This document shows positions 17,088-25,581 of a DNA stretch of 64,000 bases, one piece after another. The position numbers were made by a program, and so were the translations under genes. Origin of the DNA: Phycisphaera mikurensis NBRC 102666 (lineage in GTDB: Bacteria; Planctomycetota; Phycisphaerae; Phycisphaerales; SM1A02); contig CAMDUB010000001.1 of assembly GCA_945878575.1 (NCBI GenBank), forward strand, positions 62,001-126,000, given 5' to 3'. The notes beneath the pieces were generated by a model that made no database searches, was not told where the DNA came from, and was given only the letters and a program-made list of their open reading frames with translations. Position 1 is the first letter of the stretch. The number at the start of each line of letters is the position of its first letter.

Positions 17088-18794
17088 ATGAAGAACATCG
17101 CCACTATCGCTCTCCTTGCCGCCAGCGCAGCATTTGCTGGATGTGCATCACCGCAGAACACTGCCACAGCCAAGGAAGGCAACGCCGATACCAAGGCTGT
17201 TGCCAAGACAGGCACTCCGTCTGAAGCCAAGACCGATGCCAAAACCGATGCCAAGACCGTTGCCATGACTGATTTGCAGCCGGCAACGAAGGCCAAGATG
17301 GATGCCACTCCCGTCGCACCGGTTGCGTGGGTTGCAGACCGTTCCGCCAAACTTCCGGCTCGCCCGGAAGAGTTGAAGTTTGCCGCACTTGATTTCACTC
17401 CCCCCAAGGCGAAGGACTTCCGACGCACGCTGCCAGACGGCACCACCGTCTACATGGCACCGAGCAAGGAGTTTCCGCTGGTGTCACTGACGCTGACCTT
17501 TAAGGGCGGACAGTGGCTTGATCCCAAGGACACGCCTGGACTCACCGCAGTGATGGCGGCGATGACGCGTACCGGCGGTACCGCCACCATCAAGCCTGCA
17601 GACTTGGACGAGAAGTTCGACTTCCTTGCCACCAATGTTGGCGTGAGCGGTGGTCAGGGTGCAGTGATTGCAAACATGAACACGCTGAGTTCCAACCTCG
17701 ACCAGAGCATGACGCTCTTCTTCGACATGTTGCGCAATCCGGGCTATGACCAGGATCGCCTGAACATCATGCGTGGCCAAGCAACCGAAGGCATGAAGCA
17801 ACGCAACGACGAGGCTGGACAGATCCTCGGTCGCGAGTGGAGGTACCTGATCTTTGGCGAAGACTGCTTTGAGAGTCAGCAGGCCACCAAGGATGGCTGG
17901 GATGCCATCACTGTGGACAAGTTGCGTGCGCAACATGACAAGTTGATTCAGCCAGGGAATGTCATCATCTCCGTCACCGGCGACTTCAATCCCGATGACA
18001 TGATGAAGCGCCTTGCGGCGGGCATGGACGGTTGGAAGCGCGGCGATATGGCCGCAAATCCACCGGCTCCAACCAATGTGTTCAAGCCAGGCGTGTACCG
18101 CGTTGCCAAGGACATTCCACAGGGCAAGGTTCGCATTGGTCGCCGCAGTATTCAGCGCGACGATCCGGATTACTTCAGCGCCGAGATGATGAATGAGATT
18201 CTTGGTGGTGGTGGTTTCACCAGCCGCCTGATGAGCAACATTCGTTCCAACGAAGGCTTGGCGTACAGCGTCGGTTCACGATTCGAAGCAGGCGTGTACT
18301 ACCCGGGTCAGTTTGCCGGCGCGTTTGAATCGAAGAACGGAACCGTGGCGCTTGCCGTCAAGTTGATGCGCGAAGAGTTCAAGCGCATGCAAGACGAGCC
18401 GGTGAGTGCGGAAGAACTGGAGATTGCCAAGAAGAGCTTCATTGAAGCTTTCCCTGGTCAGTTCTCCAGTAAGGATGCCACGCTGGGAATCTTTGTCTCT
18501 GACGAGTGGACCGGACGCGACCCTGAGTATTGGCAGCGTTATCGCGATTCCATTCAGAAGGTGACCGCGGCTGACATTCAGCGGGTTGCGAAGAAGTACC
18601 TGAACTTTGATGACATGGCGGTGATGGTGGTCGGCAAGTGGGACGAAATTGCCCCTGGCGACCAGACCGGCCGCGCCAAGATGTCTGAGTTCTTCGGCGG
18701 CAAGAGTATGGAATTGCCGCTGCGCGATCCGATGACGATGAAGCCAATGGATACACCAACGCAGAGCGACGCTGCGCCGGCTCCGAAGTCATAA
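17088..18794 (+). CDS. M16 family peptidase homologue, inactive lipoprotein subunit
   Basis: 568 aa from ATG 17088, which has an AGGA SD 7 nt upstream. The N-terminus is a lipoprotein signal (LLAASAAFAGC), followed by an Ala/Lys/Thr-rich linker (residues 20-75). The M16 fold is clear, but the segment matching HxxEH reads PGLTAVMAAM, so no zinc site exists. The C-terminal half keeps the Arg/Tyr substrate-binding pair typical of the partner chain (SNIRSNEGLAYSVGS). This active/inactive split matches heterodimeric M16B peptidases such as mitochondrial processing peptidase. It probably forms a membrane-tethered periplasmic complex with the preceding gene. Confidence 0.9.
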   Translation: MKNIATIALLAASAAFAGCASPQNTATAKEGNADTKAVAKTGTPSEAKTDAKTDAKTVAMTDLQPATKAKMDATPVAPVAWVADRSAKLPARPEELKFAALDFTPPKAKDFRRTLPDGTTVYMAPSKEFPLVSLTLTFKGGQWLDPKDTPGLTAVMAAMTRTGGTATIKPADLDEKFDFLATNVGVSGGQGAVIANMNTLSSNLDQSMTLFFDMLRNPGYDQDRLNIMRGQATEGMKQRNDEAGQILGREWRYLIFGEDCFESQQATKDGWDAITVDKLRAQHDKLIQPGNVIISVTGDFNPDDMMKRLAAGMDGWKRGDMAANPPAPTNVFKPGVYRVAKDIPQGKVRIGRRSIQRDDPDYFSAEMMNEILGGGGFTSRLMSNIRSNEGLAYSVGSRFEAGVYYPGQFAGAFESKNGTVALAVKLMREEFKRMQDEPVSAEELEIAKKSFIEAFPGQFSSKDATLGIFVSDEWTGRDPEYWQRYRDSIQKVTAADIQRVAKKYLNFDDMAVMVVGKWDEIAPGDQTGRAKMSEFFGGKSMELPLRDPMTMKPMDTPTQSDAAPAPKS

Positions 18795-18849
18795 AGTTCT
18801 TGGTGTGAGCGCCGAGGTCTCAATCCTCAGGCTTGCAACGAGTCCTATT

Positions 18850-18898
18850 GCAACAGCGCCACAGTGAACGCTTCACGCGCTCATTGTGGCGCTGTTGC
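18850..18898. terminator. Strong bidirectional hairpin between convergent genes
   Basis: Perfect 14-bp inverted repeat GCAACAGCGCCACA / TGTGGCGCTGTTGC with a 21-nt loop that itself holds GTGAA-CGC-TTCAC. It lies past the M16 operon stop and overlaps the stop codon of the opposing gene (18881), so it can end transcription from both sides. Confidence 0.7.
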
Positions 18899-19603
18899 GT
18901 TGAACTGCACACCGTTGATGGCGGACACGCGACCGGCGGTCACTCCCGCGGCGATGTCACTGATGTAGACGGTGGGATCATCCGCAAGACCGAGCGCTGC
19001 CAACGCGCCGTGCACGTTCGGAATGACCTTGCGCACTCTTCCAACAATCACGGTGAGGCGATCCTTCCGCACGTTGTAGGTGATGAATATGGTGGATGGG
19101 TTCCCAGCGGCAAGGACCGGCTGGCTGCCAAACGCAACGAAACTGTTTCCGTTGGAGCTGTAACGAATGACCAGGCCACTCAGACCGCCAAACGAACTGC
19201 GGTAGGGATCAAAGTACGGGTTGACATACATGAACGGCATGGTGTTCACGGAGAAGAACCCCTGGCTGCCGTTGGTCCCGGCTGCAAGCGTCGGTCCGGC
19301 AGCGGCCGAAGCCGCAGTGGGATCGGCTGGCGTGCGAAGCCTGACCGAAAGCATCCAGCTGCGATGAAAGTTGACCGTGCGATCGACGGTGATAGAAATA
19401 TTGAAATCAGTGGCGGCGCGGCACACGGGCGTCGCTGCCAACACGGCGAACAGACTGAGGAGGAGCGCGGACAGGAGGCCTGAGTGACCACCCTGCTGGA
19501 GGCTGCGCGCCGTGCGAGCGGTCAGGGTGGTCACATTGGCTTGGGGACTCATGCTGACCAAGGGTACGCCTGCGGTGGCGCGGGGGTTCGCTGGACCTGA
19601 CAT
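18881..19603 (-). CDS. Exported protein of unknown function
   Basis: 240 aa. A hydrophobic segment around residues 42-62 (GLLSALLLSLFAVLAATPVCRA) looks like a signal peptide, preceded by an unusually long n-region; Met 19552 (MSPQANV) is an alternative start that shortens it. The mature part (about 175 aa) begins ATDFNISITVDRTVNF and is rich in Gly, Ser and aromatic residues with no recognisable enzyme motif. It is divergent from mqnE with only 21 bp between starts, and its 3' end lies in the bidirectional terminator. Its family is unknown. Confidence 0.65.
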   Translation of the reverse strand: MSGPANPRATAGVPLVSMSPQANVTTLTARTARSLQQGGHSGLLSALLLSLFAVLAATPVCRAATDFNISITVDRTVNFHRSWMLSVRLRTPADPTAASAAAGPTLAAGTNGSQGFFSVNTMPFMYVNPYFDPYRSSFGGLSGLVIRYSSNGNSFVAFGSQPVLAAGNPSTIFITYNVRKDRLTVIVGRVRKVIPNVHGALAALGLADDPTVYISDIAAGVTAGRVSAINGVQFNATAPQ

Positions 19604-19609
19604 CCCGCC

Positions 19610-19615
19610 TATCCT
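19610..19615 (+). promoter_or_regulatory. -10-like TATCCT for mqnE
   Basis: TATCCT ends 9 nt before the mqnE ATG at 19625. The whole divergent intergenic region is 21 bp, so -35 elements must lie inside the opposite coding sequence. Confidence 0.5.
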
Positions 19616-19624
19616 TTACCTCTT

Positions 19625-20959
19625 ATGACGCTTGCCGCACCTGTTTCTGGCGCCCACGCTGCACCTGCGGTTGAGGGTCACCCTGCCCTCCGAACCCGCC
19701 GCCGCGACCCGGCACTCATGGACATCGCACGCAAAGTGGAGATGGGCGAACGGCTCACCGCGGCGGATGGCGCAGTGCTCTTTGCTACCCCGGACATCCA
19801 TGAAGTCTGCCGCTTGGCCGACATGGTGCGCCGACGCCTGCATGGCGACGCGGTCTTCTACAACATCAATCGGCATCTGAATTACTCGAACATCTGTGCC
19901 CTCAGTTGCAAGTTCTGCGCGTTCCATCGCAAGAAGGATCAGGACGGCGCGTACGAACACAACTTGGATGACATCCGCGCAGAAGCGCGCAAGGCACGCG
20001 AGAGCGGCGCCACGGAGATGCACATTGTTGGCGGATTGCATCCGTGGCTTCCGTTCAGTTACTACACCGACATGTTGCGCGCCATCGGTGAAGAAGCGCC
20101 ACAGATTCACATCAAGGCGTTCACTGCGGTAGAGATTGTGCATTTGCAGCGCATCTCCAAGCGCGGCGGCGATGGGTACCAAGGCGTGCTTGCTGTGTTG
20201 CGTGATCTGATCGCAGCGGGCCTTGGCAGCTTGCCGGGCGGCGGCGCGGAGGTCTTTGATGATCGCGTGCACGATGAGGCCTTCAAGGGCAAGATCCGCA
20301 GCGACCAGTGGCTTGATGTGCATCGCGCGGCGCATGAATTGGGGATCAATTCAAATGCGACCATGTTGTACGGGCACATTGAAGAGCGCAGCGAACGGCT
20401 GCATCACATGGAACTCTTGCGACTGCAACAAGATCACACGCTCAGTACGTGGGCTGATGCGCAAGGCATTCAGAAAGACGCGAACGGCGCGGTGGTGCTG
20501 ACTGGCCCTGCTGCCAACTACCCGCACGAGCGACTGCCGATGCCGGGTTCGCGCGGGCTGACGACGGGCTATTTCCAGACGATTATTCCGCTGCCCTTCT
20601 TCCCGAATGCGAGCGAGCTTGAGTATCTGCCAGGGCCGACGGGCTTGGAGAACCTACGCACGCTGGCGATTGCGCGCTTGATGCTCGACAACTTCCCGCA
20701 TGTGAAGGCGTTCTGGATCATGCAGACGCTGCCGATGGCACAGCTGGAGTTGCAAGCTGGCGCTGATGACATTGACGGCACCGTGGTGTGGTACGACATC
20801 ACCAAGGCGGTCGGCGAAGGCAATCACCAAGAGACGAGCGTGAGTGATTTGGCGCGCGCGATCCGCGAGGCGGGGTTTGCCGCGGTGGAGCGCGACACGG
20901 TGTATCGACGCGTGGAGCGTGATGCGCAGACGGGGGCGTGGCGGACGGCGGGGGCGTAA
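19625..20959 (+). CDS. mqnE: Aminodeoxyfutalosine synthase (radical SAM)
   Basis: Radical SAM enzyme of the futalosine menaquinone pathway; it joins chorismate-derived 3-enolpyruvyl-benzoate to SAM to give aminofutalosine. 444 aa with a 30-residue N-terminal extension. The cluster motif is CALSCKFCAF (CxxxCxxC, about residues 91-98). Family blocks GATEMHIVGGLHPWLPFSYY and IHIKAFTAVEIVHLQ are highly typical of MqnE rather than MqnC. The substrate SAM would come from MetK in this window. No other mqn genes are here, although a UbiA-family prenyltransferase lies at 55.6 kb. Confidence 0.92.
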   Translation: MTLAAPVSGAHAAPAVEGHPALRTRRRDPALMDIARKVEMGERLTAADGAVLFATPDIHEVCRLADMVRRRLHGDAVFYNINRHLNYSNICALSCKFCAFHRKKDQDGAYEHNLDDIRAEARKARESGATEMHIVGGLHPWLPFSYYTDMLRAIGEEAPQIHIKAFTAVEIVHLQRISKRGGDGYQGVLAVLRDLIAAGLGSLPGGGAEVFDDRVHDEAFKGKIRSDQWLDVHRAAHELGINSNATMLYGHIEERSERLHHMELLRLQQDHTLSTWADAQGIQKDANGAVVLTGPAANYPHERLPMPGSRGLTTGYFQTIIPLPFFPNASELEYLPGPTGLENLRTLAIARLMLDNFPHVKAFWIMQTLPMAQLELQAGADDIDGTVVWYDITKAVGEGNHQETSVSDLARAIREAGFAAVERDTVYRRVERDAQTGAWRTAGA

Positions 20960-20976
20960 CTGGGGACAGTGGTGAA

Positions 20977-20992
20977 CGGCAACTATTTGCCG
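20977..20992. terminator. Short convergent hairpin between mqnE and murJ
   Basis: CGGCAA-CTAT-TTGCCG, a 6-bp perfect stem, overlapping the murJ stop codon and 18 nt past the mqnE stop. Weak, without a T-tract. Confidence 0.35.
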
Positions 20993-22563
20993 CGTATCGC
21001 CCAGCCAAGTTCAGGCATCTTGAGGAGACGGGCGGCTGCCATATAAGTGACGATTCCGAGACCCGCGAGCACCAGTGTGGCAGCAACACTCCAGAGCCAG
21101 GTGTCATGACCACTGAACGCAAGGGACGCCAGACCGGCAACGCCAGCCATCGCTGCACTCGCTGCAACTGTCCGCCCGAATGAAGCGCGCGTTTCGCGAT
21201 CCATGATGATGCCCATGCGCTTGTGCATGATCCGCGTCATGATGATGATCTGCACGATCGCCGCAATGGCCGTACTCAGCGCAAGCCCGCCAACGCCGAG
21301 CGGGGTCCAAATCAGGATCATGTTCAAGGCGAAATTGAGAGCCACCATCCACATACTGACTTTCACCGGGGTCACGCTGTCGCCCAATGCGTAGAACGCG
21401 CGCGTGGAAAGTTGCTGCATGGAATACGCCCAGATGGCGGGCGCGTACATCGCCAGCACGAATCCCACCTTCTGCACATCTTCGTGACTGAACTGGCCGC
21501 CTTGGAAGATTGCCGCAGCAAGCGGCTCGCGCACCAACACCAGGCCAACGCTTGCGGGAAATCCAATGAAGAAACTCAGCCGCATGCCGCGGCGCAGCGT
21601 TGCCATGAATCGATCGGGATCGTTGGATTCGCGCGCCAGCGCAGGAAAGATGGCCGTGGCAATTGCTACGCCGAACACGCCGAGTGGGAATTCATACAGG
21701 CGCTGGCCGTAACTTAAGACAGTCATGCTGCCGGGCGGAAGCGGGTAGTCCACGCCAAAGATGGTTGGACCGATGATCGTCTGGTAGCTCGCCACCAATC
21801 CATCGATAAAGGTATTCACTTGGAAGATGCCAAGACCCAAGAGCATGGGGAGCGCTTTGTAAAGCACCTCCTTCATGTGTGGCCAACTTGGCTTCATATC
21901 AAAGTGCGGTCGAATGCGGTAGTGACGGAGTGACCACAGACTCCACAGCAACTGCAACATGCCCGCCGCGATCACGCTCCACGCCACGATCTGTATGTGC
22001 GGTACCGGCTCCACGTGCTCAGTCATGCCCGCATTCACCGCGTAGTAACTGCCGTAGAACGCAGCGGCAACAATGGTGACATTCAGAATGATCGGGCTGG
22101 CCGCGCTTGGTCCAAACTTGCCGTGCGTCTGCAACATGGCGCCGACCAGTGCAACCAGGCATACCAGCGGCATGTACGGCAGCATCATCATCAAGAGCTG
22201 AATGCCCAGCATCGGCGATTCGCTCATGTCTTGAATGAAGTACAGAGCAATCTCGCCGACGATGGTCACGCCGGAGAGCAGCACCGCAAGCAGCGCCAGC
22301 ATCAACCCCGCGAATTGGCGCGCGGTCTCTGGATGGTCGCGGTCCAGCTTGGTGTAGACGGGAAGAAACGAGGCGGTGAGCGCGCCCTCGCCAAACAGGC
22401 GGCGGAACAGGTTGGGAACCTGGAAGGCGAAGTTGAACGCGTCCATCACCGCGCCAGCGCCAAAGACGCGGGCCAGCAGCGCGTCCCGGGCGAAGCCCGT
22501 GATACGGCTGATGAAGGTGAGCACCGTGAAGGTGCGAGCGTGGCGTTCGAATCCTCGACCCAT
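20983..22563 (-). CDS. murJ: Lipid II flippase MurJ
   Basis: 526-aa inner-membrane MOP-superfamily flippase that moves lipid II across the membrane for peptidoglycan synthesis. The sequence is almost entirely hydrophobic helices (about 14). It starts with the family signature FTVLTFISRITGFARDALLARVFGAG and NLFRRLFGEGALTASFLPVYTK, and has the conserved PLGVFGVAIATAIFPALARES mid-block. Normal length. Its presence supports a peptidoglycan wall. It is divergent from the small lipoprotein gene. Confidence 0.96.
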   Translation of the reverse strand: MGRGFERHARTFTVLTFISRITGFARDALLARVFGAGAVMDAFNFAFQVPNLFRRLFGEGALTASFLPVYTKLDRDHPETARQFAGLMLALLAVLLSGVTIVGEIALYFIQDMSESPMLGIQLLMMMLPYMPLVCLVALVGAMLQTHGKFGPSAASPIILNVTIVAAAFYGSYYAVNAGMTEHVEPVPHIQIVAWSVIAAGMLQLLWSLWSLRHYRIRPHFDMKPSWPHMKEVLYKALPMLLGLGIFQVNTFIDGLVASYQTIIGPTIFGVDYPLPPGSMTVLSYGQRLYEFPLGVFGVAIATAIFPALARESNDPDRFMATLRRGMRLSFFIGFPASVGLVLVREPLAAAIFQGGQFSHEDVQKVGFVLAMYAPAIWAYSMQQLSTRAFYALGDSVTPVKVSMWMVALNFALNMILIWTPLGVGGLALSTAIAAIVQIIIMTRIMHKRMGIIMDRETRASFGRTVAASAAMAGVAGLASLAFSGHDTWLWSVAATLVLAGLGIVTYMAAARLLKMPELGWAIRGK

Positions 22564-22607
22564 GGTTGTGCGCGCAGCGGTCGGCGCGGTTACCTTGTAT
22601 CGGACAG

Positions 22608-23024
22608 ATGCGACGCATAACGACAGCCATCGCCCTGCTTGCCGTCACCGCTGCCGCACTCTCGGCAACGGGATGCAGCACCGAGCCGGACAGCGTGCTG
22701 CAGTCCGACTTACCACAGATTCCTGGAATGACTCCGCGCGACAGTTCCGGCCTGCGCCAGTCCGAGGGGCGCGTCACCGCCGGTCAGTTCTCGTACAAGG
22801 GCCCGATCAACAATTTGAATGCTCGCGCCAATGAGACCATGGCGCGATTTGATCAGGCCGGGTGGAAACTTGCGTCGCAGACCTTGAGCGCATCGACCGC
22901 CAGCCTCACCTATCGCAAGGACAACCGCACTGTCCGCGTAGAGATCATTCAGAACGGCGTGCAACCGAAGATGTCGACCGGTGTACTGACGGTGACATCG
23001 GACCCCGTGCCGGTCAGCGGTTGA
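22608..23024 (+). CDS. Small lipoprotein of unknown function
   Basis: 138 aa from ATG 22608; the track ORF start is 14 codons earlier. Signal sequence with lipobox LSATGC, then about 115 mature residues. The body (FSYKGPINNLNARANETMARFDQAGWKLASQT and SLTYRKDNRTVRVEII) looks like a single alpha/beta domain that contains a tilted W and alternating beta strands. It suggests a small periplasmic or outer-membrane lipoprotein, but I do not recognise a family. TACCTT (11 nt upstream) or TTGTAT (7 nt) could be its -10. Its 3' end overlaps the convergent FAD oxidoreductase gene by 11 nt. Confidence 0.75.
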   Translation: MRRITTAIALLAVTAAALSATGCSTEPDSVLQSDLPQIPGMTPRDSSGLRQSEGRVTAGQFSYKGPINNLNARANETMARFDQAGWKLASQTLSASTASLTYRKDNRTVRVEIIQNGVQPKMSTGVLTVTSDPVPVSG

Positions 23025-24285
23025 ACCAACGCAACACTGCTTCGGACGCAAGCGTTCCACTTCGAACGGCGCCATCGATGGAGCCGTCGGTCACGTGGTC
23101 ACCGGCAACAAACATGCCGTCATCAATCTCAGTGGATGGTCGCGCGTGGATATCTGCGGTGTGCTGGCGTGGCAAGGCACGCACAATGCGATCCACGCGC
23201 AGTAGGCGCCAGCCGCGCATGGCACCAGTGCCAAACCATCGTTCCATTTGCACCACCATGCGTGCGCTCAGGCTGGACATGCTTTCGGCCGCCCAATCCA
23301 CTTCCACCATGTTCAGCGCAACGAGTGACTGACCAGCCGGCGCGTATTCAGGTGCAACACTGGAGAGGCAGGCCGCGTGATTCACTGGGCCATCACCGGT
23401 TCCATCAAGAAAAAGCGTTGGTTGGTGCAGCGGCGCGGGTAATCGCCCAACGTCACACGCCCAGTAGAACGTGACGTTGGAGCACCATGCGCGCGCATTG
23501 ATACGAGCATCAAGGGCGTGCGCCGCGGACATATCGGTGGCTAATACCACGGCATCGAAGATTGATTCATCGCCATTCGCAGTGCGGACTGCAAACGATT
23601 TACCGCGCCGAGCAATATTGCTCACGGGCGCGCGCAAGCGAATGCGCTCTGCCGGTAGCGATGCAGCGAGCTGCTTGGGAATCTCACCCATGCCCAGTGC
23701 GGGAATAACGGTCTGCCCGCGCGCGAATGTAGAAAAGATGTACTGGAACTGACTGAAGTCAGTGCCAAGCGTGCGGTCAAGAAATACACCGCCAAAGAAA
23801 CTGCGCATGAAGCCATCCACGGTGGCGATGCCAAGGTCCATGCGACGCAGTTCATCGAGTGTGCTGCCGGAAGCGACGCCTGGCTTCAAGATGGGATGAC
23901 GAACGGCGTCAAGGGCCATCGGCGCGAGGCGGGCGAAATCAAGCGCCATACCGGGACGGGCAGCCAGACCACGAATCGCTGAGAGTGGATGACGAAGTGG
24001 ATGGGAGATTTGCGTGAAACCACGGCCGTCGAAGACTTCTGCACCGGCACGGAAGGTTCGAAAGTTCAGGGGCGCATATTCAAGTAGTTCACCCGCTGCG
24101 CGGTACGCCGTGAGATACACCTGAAAGCCGCGGTCGAGGCGGAATCCATCAACAATGTCGGTACGGACGCGGCCGCCCACGGCATCGGATGCTTCAAAGA
24201 TGGTCCAGTCCACGCCGCGCTTCTGCAACGCGTGCGCGCAGGAAAGACCTGCAAGGCCGGCTCCGATGATCGCTGTGCGAGACAT
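23014..24285 (-). CDS. FAD-dependent amine oxidase/protoporphyrinogen-oxidase-like oxidoreductase
   Basis: 423 aa from ATG 24285; the track start is 51 codons further out and lies before the promoter. The dinucleotide-binding motif IIGAGLAGLSCAHAL opens the protein, followed by FEASDAVGGRVRTDIVDGF, the second FAD block of the NAD(P)-binding Rossmann/amine-oxidase family. The C-terminal FAD block is MFVAGDHVTDGSIDGAVRSG. The substrate is unknown; carotenoid or porphyrin oxidation and polyamine oxidation are all compatible. It is monocistronic with its own TACGAT. Confidence 0.88.
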   Translation of the reverse strand: MSRTAIIGAGLAGLSCAHALQKRGVDWTIFEASDAVGGRVRTDIVDGFRLDRGFQVYLTAYRAAGELLEYAPLNFRTFRAGAEVFDGRGFTQISHPLRHPLSAIRGLAARPGMALDFARLAPMALDAVRHPILKPGVASGSTLDELRRMDLGIATVDGFMRSFFGGVFLDRTLGTDFSQFQYIFSTFARGQTVIPALGMGEIPKQLAASLPAERIRLRAPVSNIARRGKSFAVRTANGDESIFDAVVLATDMSAAHALDARINARAWCSNVTFYWACDVGRLPAPLHQPTLFLDGTGDGPVNHAACLSSVAPEYAPAGQSLVALNMVEVDWAAESMSSLSARMVVQMERWFGTGAMRGWRLLRVDRIVRALPRQHTADIHARPSTEIDDGMFVAGDHVTDGSIDGAVRSGTLASEAVLRWFNR

Positions 24286-24291
24286 GGTGGA

Positions 24292-24297
24292 ATCGTA
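24292..24297 (-). promoter_or_regulatory. -10-like TACGAT for the FAD oxidoreductase
   Basis: TACGAT on the minus strand with a 6-nt spacer (TCCACC) to ATG 24285, the same geometry as gatB. This would give a leaderless mRNA. Confidence 0.55.
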
Positions 24298-24362
24298 GTA
24301 CGCGTGGATGAGTGCAGGGAGAACAATGGCCGTGGAATGATCCGCGTAAATAGTTGGCCGCG

Positions 24363-25574
24363 CTATGCGTTGCGTTCCGGCAGGGTGCTCGGCGTGGCGG
24401 TTGCAATGCGGACAAATCCTCCACCGCATTCGTGACATGTTCCGGCGATTGCCGTGGGTGTTGTGGCGCGTAGGTCAAATCCGCACCCAAGACATGATGC
24501 ACCGCATTGATCGACGCGGGCTGCAATGCGGCGCCGACATGCAGCGAGTCCACACGCGCCGATCAACGCCACCGTAGCGATGTCACCAAGAATGCGCGCG
24601 TCCGCGGGCAACATCTGGTACCAGGTATCGATGCGAAGCACAAAGTCACTGCGAAGCCGGAGCGTGGTGACGATGGTGATGAAGGTGACGCTCAGTACTA
24701 CCAGCGCCACCGTGGACAGCAGGATGGGTAGGAGGCATGCACCAAGTTCCGCACTCGCTTGCAGTGGTGCGATCGGCGCCCAATCGGTCGCGCGTCGTGG
24801 TGTGCCGCAGCGCGTGCAATGATTGGTGGCTGAGGCGGGCGTGTTGGAGAATTCAGTGCCGACATCTGCGACAGCGGGAGCGGTCAATGGCGAAGATGCG
24901 CCACACGCCAGGCACGGGTGCTCGCTTATTGCGCGACGTACGCGCGCGCGAACACCGGCTTCCCAGAGGGCGTGTACGCCAACAGCCATTCCCAGCATGC
25001 CGCCGATGAATCCGTACTGCCACGGTTGCGGGCCCTTGCGTATGAACCACGAATCAAGCAGGACGCCCAGCGGCGCGCCTGCCGCAAATCCAAGTGCAGC
25101 CACGGTGGCGAGGTGGAGCCACGCCGTGGGTTGCACGAACAATAAATCCGCGGCAATACTTCGACGTTGACCAACGAGCCGCGATGCACCCGCTCCAACC
25201 GGTCGCGCGGCCATACAGAACGCAAGAGCGATGGCAATGCCGACTACATCAGCGCCCCAGTCATCGAGATCGGCTGAGCGGCCGAGTTGCGGAATCATCT
25301 GCAATACCTCGTCGAGCGCTGCCACGGCAATCATGAAGAGCAATGACCACCACAGTGAACGCAGCCACCGCGTGTAAACAAACAGTGCTGCAAGGACGCC
25401 GAAGGCAGCCGCGTGGATCAACTTATCGATAGGTGACTCACCGGAACCGATCGACAAGCGCGGCCACAGCGTTGTCACCAGAACAAATACCAGCGCAATG
25501 ATCCAGGCAATCCGGATGTTGCGGATGGCAAGTGCGGCAGGCGTGCCGGGTGGCAATACGCGAAGGTCCGTCAT
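24363..25574 (-). CDS. VanZ-like membrane protein with two zinc ribbons
   Basis: 403 aa. The N-terminal 130 residues match the VanZ family: a TM helix, then DKLIHAAAFGVLAALF, a further pair of helices, and ALDEVLQMIPQLGRSADLDDWGADVVG. Two or three more TM segments follow. A first ribbon (CLACGASS..., NHCTRCGTPRR) lies near residues 220-265, and a second (CLGCGFDLRATTP...GTCHECGGGF) near the C-terminus, the latter a style often seen in planctomycetes. VanZ domains are linked to cell-envelope antibiotics in some Gram-positives, but that role is not implied here. It starts 7 nt after the parA stop. Confidence 0.8.
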   Translation of the reverse strand: MTDLRVLPPGTPAALAIRNIRIAWIIALVFVLVTTLWPRLSIGSGESPIDKLIHAAAFGVLAALFVYTRWLRSLWWSLLFMIAVAALDEVLQMIPQLGRSADLDDWGADVVGIAIALAFCMAARPVGAGASRLVGQRRSIAADLLFVQPTAWLHLATVAALGFAAGAPLGVLLDSWFIRKGPQPWQYGFIGGMLGMAVGVHALWEAGVRARVRRAISEHPCLACGASSPLTAPAVADVGTEFSNTPASATNHCTRCGTPRRATDWAPIAPLQASAELGACLLPILLSTVALVVLSVTFITIVTTLRLRSDFVLRIDTWYQMLPADARILGDIATVALIGACGLAACRRRIAARVDQCGASCLGCGFDLRATTPTAIAGTCHECGGGFVRIATATPSTLPERNA

Positions 25575-25581
25575 GGGCGCA

